64,000 bases of DNA. Source: an uncultured Campylobacter sp. GTDB taxonomy: Bacteria; Campylobacterota; Campylobacteria; Campylobacterales; Campylobacteraceae. A model generated the notes under the pieces. It had not been told where the DNA came from, searched no databases, and was given only the letters and a program-made list of their open reading frames with translations. Location of the stretch: NCBI RefSeq assembly GCF_938039205.1, contig NZ_CALHVM010000056.1, positions 142,453 to 206,452 of the forward strand, in the 5' to 3' direction. Every line of letters begins with the position of its first letter. Position 1 is the stretch's first letter. Below are positions 1 through 8,603 of the stretch, one piece after another. A program made the translations under genes and the position numbers.

Positions 1-434
1 ACGTCTAGTTTTAGCGTAGCTCGTACGGCGTGGCCGAGCTTGACGTCCACTTCGTAGATACCGGTCGCTTTTATAGTGTGCGCAAAATCAAACGCCTTTT
101 TATCTACGACTAGATGATGATTTTTTTCTAGCGCTTCTGAAATTTCATCCTTCGTTACCGCGCCAAATAGCGCGCCGTTTGCTCCGAGCGGCTTTTTAAC
201 TTTGAGCGTGATTTTTTCGATCTCGGATTTTAGTTTTTCTATATTTGCGATCTCGTATTTTAGCTCCTCGGCCTTGCGTTTTTGTTCGGCTTCGTACTGG
301 CGCAAAACATCGGGAGTCGCGGCTTTAGCAAAGCCTTTGCCGATTAGGAAGTTATTTCCGTAGCCTTCCTTTACCTCTTTGATTTCGCCGGCTTTTCCGA
401 GCGATTTTACGTCTTTTATTAGTAGTACTTTCAT
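1..434 (-). CDS. rplI: 50S ribosomal protein L9 (partial, C-terminus cut by window edge)
   Basis: The reverse strand from ATG at 434 encodes a protein beginning MKVLLIKDVKSLGKAGEI and continuing with the L9 signature (KEGYGNNFLIGKGFAK). A long charged connecting helix follows, then the C-terminal domain. L9 binds 23S rRNA near the L1 stalk in the large ribosomal subunit. About 144 residues are visible of the roughly 147 usual for the family, so only the last few residues and the stop lie outside the window. It is downstream of argG with a 13-base gap, so the two are probably co-transcribed. Confidence 0.95.
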   Translation of the reverse strand, partial: MKVLLIKDVKSLGKAGEIKEVKEGYGNNFLIGKGFAKAATPDVLRQYEAEQKRKAEELKYEIANIEKLKSEIEKITLKVKKPLGANGALFGAVTKDEISEALEKNHHLVVDKKAFDFAHTIKATGIYEVDVKLGHAVRATLKLD

Positions 435-447
435 TTTTATCCTTTAT

Positions 448-1671
448 TTAGTTAAATTTGCGTCCGTTTTTGCGTCCGATGATAAATCTAAGCGCGTTTA
501 GTTTGATAAATCCGTTCGCGTCTTTTTGGTCAAATACGCTGTCTTCTTCAAACGTACAAAACGCCTCGCTAAAGAGATTGTCCGTTTTGCTGTCGCGTCC
601 TAGAACGATGACGTTGCCTTTGTAGAGCTCGACTTTGACCGTGCCGTTTACGTTTTCTTGGCTTTTGTCGATGAGCGCTTGCAGCATGATACGCTCAGGC
701 GACCACCAGTAGCCGTTATAGATGAGCTCTGCGTAGCGAGGCATTAGCTCGTCTTTTAGGTGTGCCGCGCCGCGGTCTAGCGTGATGCTCTCGATCGCGC
801 GGTGAGCTTTTAGCATTATCGTGCCGCCCGGAGTTTCGTAGCAACCGCGGCTTTTCATGCCGACCGAGCGGTTTTCGACGAGGTCGAGTCTGCCGATACC
901 GTGTTTTGCGCCTAGGCGGTTTAGCTCGGCTAGAAGCGCCGCAGGGCTCATTTTTTTACCGTTTATGCTAACGGGGTCGCCTTTTTCGTAGCCGATTTCT
1001 ATTATCTCGCTTTCGTTTGGAGCGTCTTTGGGGCTTACAGTCCAGCGCCACATATCGGCTTCCGGAGCGTGAGCCGGGTTTTCAAGCACCAAGCCCTCGT
1101 AGCTGATGTGGAGCAAATTTGCGTCCATAGAGTAGGGGCTTTTGCCCGGTTTCTTTTCTATTTTGATACCGTTTTTTTCGGCGTATTTTAGTAGTTTTTC
1201 ACGGCTGTTTAGATCCCACTCGCGCCAAGGGGCGATGATGGTTAGGTTATCTCCCAGCGCGTAGTAGCCTAGCTCAAAGCGCACTTGGTCGTTGCCTTTG
1301 CCGGTCGCTCCGTGGCTCACGCCGTCGGCGCCTACTTTGGCGGCGATTTCGGCTTGTTTTTTAGCTATCAGCGGGCGAGCTATCGAGGTGCCTAGTAGGT
1401 ATTCGCCCTCGTAAACGGCGTTTGCTCTAAACATCGGAAATACGAAATCTCGCGCAAATTCCTCTTTTAAATCCTCTATAAATATATTTTCGGGTTTTAT
1501 GCCAAGCTCCAGCGCTTTTTGGCGTGCGGGTTCTAGCTCCTCGCCCTGACCGATATCGGCGGTAAAGGTTACTACTTCGCATTTATACTCGTCTTGTAGC
1601 CATTTTAAAATAATGCTCGTATCAAGTCCGCCCGAATAGGCGAGAACGACTTTTTTCACGTCTTTTTTCAT
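448..1671 (-). CDS. argG: Argininosuccinate synthase
   Basis: 407 residues, the usual family length. It ligates citrulline and aspartate with ATP to form argininosuccinate, the penultimate step of cytoplasmic arginine synthesis. The N-terminal ATP-pyrophosphatase loop AYSGGLDTS is at residues 11-19. The conserved HGATGKGNDQVRFE segment follows near 119, and SPYSMDANL lies in the middle. The start codon ATG at 1671 sits directly before MKKDVKKVVLAYSGG. Its neighbour rpoN cluster on the other side is the Campylobacter arrangement as I recall it. Confidence 0.97.
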   Translation of the reverse strand: MKKDVKKVVLAYSGGLDTSIILKWLQDEYKCEVVTFTADIGQGEELEPARQKALELGIKPENIFIEDLKEEFARDFVFPMFRANAVYEGEYLLGTSIARPLIAKKQAEIAAKVGADGVSHGATGKGNDQVRFELGYYALGDNLTIIAPWREWDLNSREKLLKYAEKNGIKIEKKPGKSPYSMDANLLHISYEGLVLENPAHAPEADMWRWTVSPKDAPNESEIIEIGYEKGDPVSINGKKMSPAALLAELNRLGAKHGIGRLDLVENRSVGMKSRGCYETPGGTIMLKAHRAIESITLDRGAAHLKDELMPRYAELIYNGYWWSPERIMLQALIDKSQENVNGTVKVELYKGNVIVLGRDSKTDNLFSEAFCTFEEDSVFDQKDANGFIKLNALRFIIGRKNGRKFN

Positions 1672-1837
1672 TCTCTATCCTTTATATTGAGATGACGCGT
1701 ATTTTAGCCAAATTTGATTAATTTGTTATAAATATCTCCGCTAAAATCGCGTACGCTAAACGTCAAATTTACATTAAATTTAATATGTAGCGGCGAGGAA
1801 TTAAAAATTTAAGCCAAATTTGGCTAAAATCGCCGCC

Positions 1838-2083
1838 ATGAGAGTAGATAAGTTTTTAAATACCGTAAATATAACGAAAAGGCGCGCGGTCAGCGAAGAT
1901 ATGTGTAAAAGCGGCGTCGTGAGTGTAAACGGCGTTGTCGCCAAGCCGGCCAAAGAGGTCAAGATCGGCGACGTGATTACGATCAAATTTTTAACGAGAG
2001 AGGCGCGCTACGAGGTGCTGGCGATCCCGGAGACCAAAAGCATCCCAAAATCAGCCCAAGCGCTATACGTAAAAGAGCTATGA
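1838..2083 (+). CDS. S4-domain RNA-binding protein (Hsp15-like)
   Basis: An 81-residue protein starting MRVDKFLNTVNITKRR, a typical S4 RNA-binding fold of the Hsp15/RqcP type. These proteins bind structured RNA, often on the large ribosomal subunit. The frame is open upstream to a TTG at 1820, but the ATG at 1838 puts the conserved RVDKFL motif at the N-terminus, so I prefer it. It overlaps the tsaE start by four bases, which suggests translational coupling. The exact substrate in Campylobacter is not known to me. Confidence 0.88.
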   Translation: MRVDKFLNTVNITKRRAVSEDMCKSGVVSVNGVVAKPAKEVKIGDVITIKFLTREARYEVLAIPETKSIPKSAQALYVKEL

Positions 2084-2481
2084 TAGAGCTAAATTTAGGA
2101 CTTGACGAGCTTAGCGAGGTGGTAAAAATTTTACCCCAAAGCGGCATCGTTATATTGCAAGGAAATTTGGCTAGCGGCAAAACGACGTTAGTAAAAGCTA
2201 TCGTAAAGGCTCGCGGCATCGATGCGGAGGTTACTTCGCCTACGTTTTCGGTTATGCAAAATTACGGGGATAAAATTTATCACTACGACATCTATCAAAA
2301 CGGACTTGACGCGATTTTACAAAACGGACTTTTTGAAAATTTGTTAGAGGAGGGGCTTCACCTGGTAGAGTGGGGCGACGAGCGACTGGAAAAGGCGCTG
2401 GCAAATTTGGGCGAAAAATGCGTCAAGATAGTCATCTCGCCTAGCCAAAAAGGGCGAAAATACGAGGTTTACGGTGCATAA
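2080..2481 (+). CDS. tsaE: tRNA threonylcarbamoyladenosine biosynthesis ATPase TsaE
   Basis: 133 residues with a P-loop GNLASGKTTLVKA near residues 28-40, the conserved SPTFSVMQNY segment and a DIYQ motif, all TsaE features. TsaE is the ATPase that works with TsaB and TsaD to place threonylcarbamoyl on A37 of ANN-decoding tRNAs. It lies in an overlapping run S4 protein - tsaE - lptB - rpoN. The ATG overlaps the upstream stop, and the end overlaps the lptB GTG start. Confidence 0.93.
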   Translation: MIELNLGLDELSEVVKILPQSGIVILQGNLASGKTTLVKAIVKARGIDAEVTSPTFSVMQNYGDKIYHYDIYQNGLDAILQNGLFENLLEEGLHLVEWGDERLEKALANLGEKCVKIVISPSQKGRKYEVYGA

Positions 2482-3202
2482 ATTAGAAGTTAAAGATTTA
2501 CAAAAAACGATCAAAAAAACAAATATCATAAAAGGTATCTCGCTGGAGGTCAAAAGCGGCGAGGTAGTGGGTCTGCTGGGCCCAAACGGCGCGGGCAAAA
2601 CGACGACGTTTTATATGATATGCGGGCTCATCTCGCCCTCTAGCGGTAGCGTGTTTTTAGATGGCGCAGACGTGACGAAGGTGCCGCTGCATAAGCGCGC
2701 GCATATGGGTATCGGCTATCTGCCGCAAGAATCAAGTATATTTAAAGACCTCTCCGTCGAGGAAAATTTACTGCTCGGCGCCGAGATCCTATATAAAGAC
2801 GAGGCCGTCCGCGAGAAAAAAGTAAATGAAATGCTAAATTTGCTAAATATCGAGCCCATACGCCTGCGAAAGGGCGTGAGTCTAAGCGGCGGCGAGCGCA
2901 GACGCTGCGAGATCGCTAGAAGCCTAATCATTACGCCTAAATTTTTGCTCCTGGATGAGCCTTTTGCCGGCGTCGATCCGATCGCCGTTAGCGACATACA
3001 AAGTATCGTTCGAGATCTAAAGAAGCTTGGCATCGGCGTGCTCATCACCGACCACAACGTCCGCGAGACGCTAGCCATCTGCGACCGAGCCTACGTGATC
3101 AAGGACGGTAGCCTGCTAGCTAGCGGCAGCGCGAACGAAGTCGCGAACAACAAACTCGTGCGCACCCACTATCTGGGCGAAGAGTTTAAATTTGTAGAAT
3201 AA
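2474..3202 (+). CDS. lptB: Lipopolysaccharide export ABC transporter ATP-binding protein LptB
   Basis: 242-residue ABC ATPase. Walker A is GPNGAGKTT (residues about 36-44), the Q-loop is GYLPQESSIF, the signature is LSGGERRR, Walker B is FLLLDEPFAGVDP, and the switch histidine is in ITDHNVRE. The last two motifs are typical of LptB, which powers LPS extraction with LptF/LptG. The start is a GTG at 2474 inside the tsaE end. Position directly before rpoN is conserved in many proteobacteria. Confidence 0.95.
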   Translation: MHKLEVKDLQKTIKKTNIIKGISLEVKSGEVVGLLGPNGAGKTTTFYMICGLISPSSGSVFLDGADVTKVPLHKRAHMGIGYLPQESSIFKDLSVEENLLLGAEILYKDEAVREKKVNEMLNLLNIEPIRLRKGVSLSGGERRRCEIARSLIITPKFLLLDEPFAGVDPIAVSDIQSIVRDLKKLGIGVLITDHNVRETLAICDRAYVIKDGSLLASGSANEVANNKLVRTHYLGEEFKFVE

Positions 3203-4464
3203 TGCTAAAGCAAACTCAAGCTCCCAAAAATAAGCTCTCGCACACGTTGCGATCGTGGCTGCCGATACTAAGCAGCAGCGTCGAGGAGCTAAAGGAGACG
3301 CTTGAGCCGTTTTTAGCGGATAATCCGTTTGCTAGCGTGCAGCAGCGAAATTTGAGCGAGCTACCCAGCGCCGCGCCATCCAAAAAAGATAAAAATTTCT
3401 TCAAAGAAATATCAAAAAACAGCGTAACCGATAGTATCGAAAGCTTTAGCGTGGCTAAAACGGGGCTTTACGACAAGCTAATCGAGCAGATAGATAAGCC
3501 TCTGTTTCCGACCGAAAAATCCCAAAAAATCGCGATGAAAATAATCGAGTGTATAAACGAGGAGGGCTACTACGAGCCTGAAATATTTGACGAATTTAGC
3601 GAGGCGGAGATCGAGTCGGTGCGCAAGCGCTTTGCCTACCTCGAGCCCGCGGGCATCGGCGCAAAGGACTACAAAGAGAGCTTTTTGTTTCAGCTTGAGG
3701 AGCTAAATTTGGACGAAAAGCTTTTTGAAAGCGCAAAAAAGCTTGCGCTAAATTTCGAAAATCTCTCTCAAATGCGCAAAATCCCGCTCTATAATGAAGC
3801 ACTCGCCGTCATCAAGAGGCTAAAAAATCCGCCCGCTATCGAGTATATGAGCGAGGCTGCTGCGATCATTCCCGACATCGTCATCGACACGAGTTCGGGT
3901 GGTATCGAGGTGAGGATCAACGACGACTTTTACCCCGAGATCGTCATCGACGTCGAGGGGCTGGACGAAAAAGAGAGCTTCGTAGCCTCCCGCGTAAAAG
4001 AAGCAAAAGACCTCATAGACGCGCTTGATATGCGAAAAGCCACGCTGCGAAAGATCGCCCTTATGCTAGTGGAGTATCAGTACGATTACTTTTTTGGCGG
4101 CGACATCAAGCCCATGCGCCTAAAGGACATCGCCGAGGATCTGGGGCGAAACCCATCGACCATTTCGCGCGGCATCTCAAATAAATACCTCGAGTGTTCG
4201 CGCGGACTCGTGCCTATAAAGAGCTTTTTCTCCGCTGCGATCGACGAGGATGTCTCAAACAAGGCTATCAAGGACTTCGTGGCAAATCTCGTCCGAAACG
4301 AAAACCCCGCCAAGCCGCTTAGCGATCTAAAAATTTTGGAGTTTATAAAGAAGGAATTTAACGTCGAGGTCGTCCGCCGCACGATAACCAAATACCGCCT
4401 CGCGCTAAATATCGGCAGCTCCAGCGAACGTAAAAAGACCTATCTGCTGCAATCGGGGAAGTAA
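3202..4464 (+). CDS. rpoN: RNA polymerase sigma-54 factor
   Basis: 420 residues. The C-terminal RpoN box reads VRRTITKYR, close to the family consensus ARRTVAKYR. A helix-turn-helix stretch (LKDIAEDLGRNPSTISRGI) precedes it, and a glutamine/leucine-poor but recognisable region I is at the N-terminus. In Campylobacter sigma-54 with FlgR drives the middle class of flagellar genes (hook, basal body). The ATG at 3202 overlaps the lptB stop, so it is co-translated with lptB. Confidence 0.95.
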   Translation: MLKQTQAPKNKLSHTLRSWLPILSSSVEELKETLEPFLADNPFASVQQRNLSELPSAAPSKKDKNFFKEISKNSVTDSIESFSVAKTGLYDKLIEQIDKPLFPTEKSQKIAMKIIECINEEGYYEPEIFDEFSEAEIESVRKRFAYLEPAGIGAKDYKESFLFQLEELNLDEKLFESAKKLALNFENLSQMRKIPLYNEALAVIKRLKNPPAIEYMSEAAAIIPDIVIDTSSGGIEVRINDDFYPEIVIDVEGLDEKESFVASRVKEAKDLIDALDMRKATLRKIALMLVEYQYDYFFGGDIKPMRLKDIAEDLGRNPSTISRGISNKYLECSRGLVPIKSFFSAAIDEDVSNKAIKDFVANLVRNENPAKPLSDLKILEFIKKEFNVEVVRRTITKYRLALNIGSSSERKKTYLLQSGK

Positions 4465-4649
4465 ATTTAACCAAATGAGCGCAAATTTGCGATTAGTGTC
4501 AAATTTGAGCGGGTTTTAGATACGGCTTATGCTTTTAAATTTTGCAATAATAATGTATAGATTAGCGATGTCGTCAAAAATATTCTCAAAAGCGATAGCG
4601 GCTAAAACGCAAATTTGATTTAGCGTAAAATTTACTCAAATTTGAAAAA

Positions 4650-5471
4650 TCAAATTTTCTCCGTCCCCGCTTCCAGCTCCTTAAAATAAGGCTTCAAGCT
4701 CTCGTAGGCATTTTGGATACGCTGAAACTGCGTTTTGCACTCGTCCAAAAGCTCGGGGCTAAGCGCGGCGTGAAAGTCGGGGTGGCAGGCCTTGACGAGC
4801 TCCAGATAGCGGTTTCGCACCTCCTCAAAGCTATCGTTTTTATCACACCCAAGCACCGTAAAATGGTCCTCGAAAAGGCTAGCCAGCGCGGCAAATTTGG
4901 CCTTGTTTTTCTTGGCGCAGATTTTGATCTGTTTTTTAAATTTTTCAAATTCCTCTTCGTTATAGTTAAAGATGATCGAAAATTTCATATACTCGCTCTT
5001 GTTAAACAGCTCCTCGAGGCGCGCGCACTCATCCAAATTTGCGATATTTAGGGCGATTTGACCCTCGGCGGATAAAATTTGCTTTGATTCAAACCCCTTG
5101 ATGATGTGCGAGATAAAGTACTCGTTTGAGCGATCAAAGCTAAATATCGCTCCGCCACGTACGAAGGCGACGTCGACGAAAACCATGGCTTTTAGCGAGT
5201 TTGGTTGGATGTAGTGGAGTTTGATCGTTTTATACTCGGCGAAGTTTAAATTTACGTTTTTTAGCTCGTACCTCTGGCAGAGTTTTTTTAGAAATTTGAC
5301 GAAATATTTGCGCTGAACCTTCTCGTTTTCGTCGTAAAACGACATCACTTTGCCTTTTTGCCCCAGCGTCTTGGCGAAGTTTCGCTTTATGAGCGCTTGC
5401 AGCTCGAAAAATAGATCGGCGTCTGATGTTTCTATGCTTAGAGATTCTAGATTTTGACTTACTTTTATCAA
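4650..5471 (-). CDS. J-domain (DnaJ-like) protein
   Basis: 273 residues. The last 75 residues form a J-domain: LGCDKNDSFEEVRNRYLELV followed by CHPDF, which holds the HPD tripeptide needed to stimulate DnaK. The first 190 residues are not a family I recognise. They hold no membrane segment and are rich in Phe, Asn and Lys. Placing the J-domain at the C-terminus suggests a client-recruiting N-terminal part and a DnaK-calling tail. It is convergent with rpoN and upstream of nothing obvious. Confidence 0.8.
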   Translation of the reverse strand: MIKVSQNLESLSIETSDADLFFELQALIKRNFAKTLGQKGKVMSFYDENEKVQRKYFVKFLKKLCQRYELKNVNLNFAEYKTIKLHYIQPNSLKAMVFVDVAFVRGGAIFSFDRSNEYFISHIIKGFESKQILSAEGQIALNIANLDECARLEELFNKSEYMKFSIIFNYNEEEFEKFKKQIKICAKKNKAKFAALASLFEDHFTVLGCDKNDSFEEVRNRYLELVKACHPDFHAALSPELLDECKTQFQRIQNAYESLKPYFKELEAGTEKI

Positions 5472-5506
5472 ATTTTGCCTTTATAAAACGCATTTGAAAG
5501 CATTTT

Positions 5507-6229
5507 TTATTCCGTTTTTTCCCACACGGGCGTTTCGTCTAGCGGGACGTATTCGCGCAGGCGCTCGTAGGGCTTGTAGTCGGCCTTGTAGGCTAGGCTA
5601 GGGCAGTCTTTGACGTAGTAGCCTAGATATATCCAGCGTAAATTTAGCTGCCTTGCTAGTAAAATTTGCTGATAGAGCGAGTATCTGCCGATGCTAAGAT
5701 CTGCAAAATCAGGATCGTAATAGCAATAAACCGCCGAGATACCGTCGCTAAGGATATCGACGAGATCGACGCCGATGAGCCGGCCGCCGGCAAAATACGC
5801 TATCTCCTTGCCAAACTCTGCGTGCCCCGCGACGTAGAGCTCGTAGTAGCGGCGAAAGTCCAGCTCGTAGTACTTCCACTCGCGCTTTTCTTGCATAAAT
5901 TTATGGTATTTTTTGTATAGCGCCACGTGCGCGTCGTCTATGAGCGGCTTTGTTAGGATGATTTTGGTATTTTCGTTTTTACGCATCGTGCGGCGGGCTG
6001 ATTTGCTAAATTTAAAATTTAGCGCATCAACCCTGATATTTACGCACTCGTGGCAACCCGCGCAGTTTGGCTTGGAAAAATACTTGCCAAAACGCCTAAA
6101 GCCGCGCCTGGCAAGAGCGTCGTTTACGGCAAAGTCGCAGCCGTCCACGTAGCGATACTCCATGCGCGAGTCCCTGTCCTTTAGGTAGGGGCAGGGGCTG
6201 GGCAGGGTGGAAAACGGCACGACTAGCAC
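5507..6229 (-). CDS. bpt: Aspartate/glutamate leucyltransferase (Bpt family)
   Basis: 240 residues with the N-terminal CPYLKDRDSRMEYRYV segment, a cysteine cluster (CAGCHECVNIRV near residue 57) and a GNAT-like C-terminal half containing KYHKFMQEKREW. This is the bacterial protein transferase family (ATE/Bpt) that adds leucine to N-terminal Asp/Glu, feeding the ClpS-ClpAP N-degron pathway. The gene overlaps the small upstream gene by seven bases. The three-gene order with pycA matches Campylobacter. Confidence 0.9.
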   Translation of the reverse strand: MLVVPFSTLPSPCPYLKDRDSRMEYRYVDGCDFAVNDALARRGFRRFGKYFSKPNCAGCHECVNIRVDALNFKFSKSARRTMRKNENTKIILTKPLIDDAHVALYKKYHKFMQEKREWKYYELDFRRYYELYVAGHAEFGKEIAYFAGGRLIGVDLVDILSDGISAVYCYYDPDFADLSIGRYSLYQQILLARQLNLRWIYLGYYVKDCPSLAYKADYKPYERLREYVPLDETPVWEKTE

Positions 6230-6444
6230 TTTTTGATATCCGCGTCCTTGACGTAGGCTAGAAACTCGTCGCGCAAAATTTGCTCTTTGTGCGCGATGGC
6301 TTCTTCTTTGCTGAAGGTTTTTGGTTCAGGCTTTAAATTTTGCTTCGCGGCGTTTTTGGCGGCTGAATTTGAGCTCAAATTTGCATTTTGCTCTTTTTGA
6401 AGCTCTTTTTTTATATCCTTTAAACTATCGAAAAAATCATTCAT
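6223..6444 (-). CDS. Small conserved protein of unknown function between pycA and bpt
   Basis: 73 residues, rich in Lys, Asn, Ala and Glu, predicted mostly helical, with no signal peptide or membrane segment. It overlaps pycA at its start (6437-6444) and bpt at its end (6223-6229). A small gene in the same place occurs in C. jejuni as I recall, which supports it being real. I do not recognise a domain. Confidence 0.75.
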   Translation of the reverse strand: MNDFFDSLKDIKKELQKEQNANLSSNSAAKNAAKQNLKPEPKTFSKEEAIAHKEQILRDEFLAYVKDADIKKC

Positions 6445-7903
6445 CCGCGTGCTCCTCTTTAAATTTTCTAGCGTCTTTTACCCTTTGTATCGCGGCAGCG
6501 ATTGCAGCGATCACCTCTTCATTATCCTCGTTGTCTTTGGTTTTCATCTTTTCTAGCAGGGTAGGCATCTTGTTTTCGACGTATGACGTATCGAAAAATC
6601 CTCGCCTAAAGTCGCGCTCCTTGCTAATGCTGAGCAAAAACGGGATCGTGGTTTTGACACTGCCTTCGATCGTAAACTCATCTAGAGCGCGTTTTAGTTT
6701 ATTTACGGCTAGATCGTAGCTAGGGGCTCGGACTATGAGCTTAGCTAGCAAGCTATCGTAAAACGGCGGTATCTGATAGTCTTTATATAGATGGCTATCG
6801 ACGCGCACGGAAGGGCCCAGAGCAGGGTAGTAGCCGGTGATCTCGCCAGGGCTTGGGATGAAGTTTTGCCACGCGTCCTCTGCAGTTATACGCGCCTCTA
6901 TAGCAAAGCCTTGCGTGATGACGTCGCTTTGCTCCATGTCGAGGATCTCGCCCGCCGCGATACGGATCTGGCGCACTATGAGATCCACGCCCGTGATCTC
7001 CTCGGTCACGCCGTGCTCGACCTGGATACGAGTGTTCATCTCCATAAAATAAAAGTTGTTGTAATCATCTAACAAAAACTCGATCGTACCGGCGTTGGTG
7101 TAGTTTACTGCCTTTGCTGCGGCGACTGCGGTCACGCCCATGCTCTTTCGCAGACTTTCGCTCATAGTTGGGCTGGGCGCGATCTCGAGGATCTTTTGGT
7201 GGCGGCGCTGGATCGAGCAGTCTCGCTCTGCTAAGTGGATGATGTTGCCGTATTTGTCGCCTAAAATCTGAAACTCGATGTGGCGCGGATTTACGACGTA
7301 TTTTTCCATGAAAACTTCGTCGTTATTAAAAAATGCCTTAGCCTCGCGCGTGCAGCTTTCAAAGCTAGACTCTAGCTCCTCCTCTTTCCACACGACGCGG
7401 ATGCCGCGGCCGCCGCCGCCGCCGCTAGCTTTTAGGATGACGGGATAGCCGATGCGTTCGGCGTAGAGCTTGATATTTTCTATCGTTTCGTTGTTTAGCT
7501 TTTCGGTGCCGGGCACGATAGGGATGCCGTTTTTATTCATCAGATAGCGAGCGATGTTTTTGTTGCCCATTTTGCGGATGACGTCGGCGGTAGGCCCGAT
7601 GAAAACTAGACCCGCATCCTCGACCTCTTTGGCAAATTCGTAGTTTTCGCTCAAAAATCCGTAGCCCGGGTGTATGGCGTCTGCGCCGCAAGCTTTTGCT
7701 ACCTCAACGATGCGCTTGGCGTCTAGGTAGCCCTTGATCGGATCGATACCGATCTGGTAGGCTTCGTCGGCTATCTTGACATGCAGGCAGTCTTGGTCGG
7801 GCTTGGTGTAAATGGCGACGTTTTTGATGTGTAAGTCTTTGCAGGCACGGATAACGCGAACGGCTATCTCTCCGCGGTTTGCGATCAAAATTTTATGTAT
7901 CAC
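6437..7903 (-). CDS. pycA: Pyruvate carboxylase subunit A / biotin carboxylase
   Basis: 488 residues from a GTG at 7903. The GTG is preceded by an AAGGAAA ribosome binding site, and the protein then opens IHKILIANRGEIAVRVIRACK, so upstream in-frame codons are not used. ATP-grasp features are present: GGGGRGIRV near residue 165, the EKYV..PRHIEFQI segment and EMNTRIQVEHGVTEE. It carboxylates biotin with bicarbonate and ATP. The bpt-adjacent copy in Campylobacter is annotated as the anaplerotic pyruvate carboxylase subunit; acetyl-CoA carboxylase AccC is the alternative. Confidence 0.9.
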   Translation of the reverse strand: MIHKILIANRGEIAVRVIRACKDLHIKNVAIYTKPDQDCLHVKIADEAYQIGIDPIKGYLDAKRIVEVAKACGADAIHPGYGFLSENYEFAKEVEDAGLVFIGPTADVIRKMGNKNIARYLMNKNGIPIVPGTEKLNNETIENIKLYAERIGYPVILKASGGGGGRGIRVVWKEEELESSFESCTREAKAFFNNDEVFMEKYVVNPRHIEFQILGDKYGNIIHLAERDCSIQRRHQKILEIAPSPTMSESLRKSMGVTAVAAAKAVNYTNAGTIEFLLDDYNNFYFMEMNTRIQVEHGVTEEITGVDLIVRQIRIAAGEILDMEQSDVITQGFAIEARITAEDAWQNFIPSPGEITGYYPALGPSVRVDSHLYKDYQIPPFYDSLLAKLIVRAPSYDLAVNKLKRALDEFTIEGSVKTTIPFLLSISKERDFRRGFFDTSYVENKMPTLLEKMKTKDNEDNEEVIAAIAAAIQRVKDARKFKEEHADE

Positions 7904-8268
7904 TTGGCTTTCCTTTCTTATCGTTTTTTGAATTTTACTCTTTTTTGCTTGCTGATGCTTGAAATTTGCTTTTTTAGAACATGATCTTTGCATGCAGTCT
8001 TTAAATTCGCTATTTTTGCTATTAAATTTTTAGCTTGTACTGCCTTTATCTATATATTTTAATGCTCGGTAGCCAGGCGCGCTTGTTTTTAATTAAATTT
8101 GCTACATAAGATAACATAAAGATTTTTATAGATGGTTAAATGTGGCAAATTTAGTACATAAATTTGAAATTTGATGGCCTTACGGCAAATTTTGATGTAG
8201 TAGGGTGGGTAAAAAACGAAATTTTTGCAAATATATCAAAAATTAGAAAGATTTAAGAAACCTTTGGC

Positions 8269-8274
8269 TATACT
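8269..8274 (+). promoter_or_regulatory. Probable -10 element of the tRNA-Arg promoter
   Basis: TATACT in the context TTTGGCTATACT, about 19 bases before the tRNA 5' end. It fits the Campylobacter sigma-70 pattern of a strong -10 with a weak -35. The rest of the 389-base gap after pycA (7904-8292) is AT-rich with CAAATTT-type words, and I see no gene in it. Confidence 0.5.
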
Positions 8275-8292
8275 TCACATTTCTTTTAAAGT

Positions 8293-8369
8293 GCGCTCGT
8301 AGCTCAGCTGGATAGAGCATTTGATTGCGGTTCAAAAGGTCAGGGATTCGAATTCCTTCGAGCGCACCA
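8293..8369 (+). tRNA. tRNA-Arg (anticodon GCG)
   Basis: Complete 77-base cloverleaf with encoded CCA. The acceptor stem is GCGCTCG/CGAGCGC with discriminator A, the D arm is GCTC...GAGC, and the anticodon stem is TTTGA/TCAAA around loop TTGCGGT. The T arm is AGGGA-TTCGAAT-TCCTT. Loop positions 34-36 read GCG, which decodes CGC/CGU arginine. It is the integration target of the prophage: its 3' part from 8350 is the left half of the 31-bp att repeat, so the gene is kept intact at the left boundary. Confidence 0.97.
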
Positions 8370-8380
8370 TTTATTCATTT
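8350..8380 (+). repeat. attL, 31-bp direct repeat at the tRNA-Arg 3' end
   Basis: The 31 bases starting GAATTCCTTCGAGCGCACCA are identical to 46616-46646 and differ from it on both flanks. The repeat covers the T-arm, acceptor 3' strand and CCA plus 11 downstream bases. This is the classic footprint of tyrosine-recombinase integration into a tRNA gene; the integrase starts about 220 bases downstream. Confidence 0.95.
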
Positions 8381-8603
8381 CTTAAGTTTTCTTTTTAATT
8401 CTTTTCTTTTCACGAAGCTCGTTTTTATCGGGTTTTATCCTGATTTTTGCTTTTCTTTTGTTTTCTTTGCTTTTCTTTTCATTTCTTTTCTTTTAAGGAT
8501 TTTTAACGGATAATTTTACAGATAAATCTCTATCCGTTAACTTTTGTCCGTAAAAAATCTTTGCTTGATTTTTAGGGGCTTGCGGATATACAAAAGGATA
8601 AAA

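Noticed and set aside
4465..4649. Small gene between rpoN and the J-domain gene
   Set aside because: Only CAAATTTG-type words and short palindromes such as CGCAAATTTGCG are present; no open frame with a start signal.
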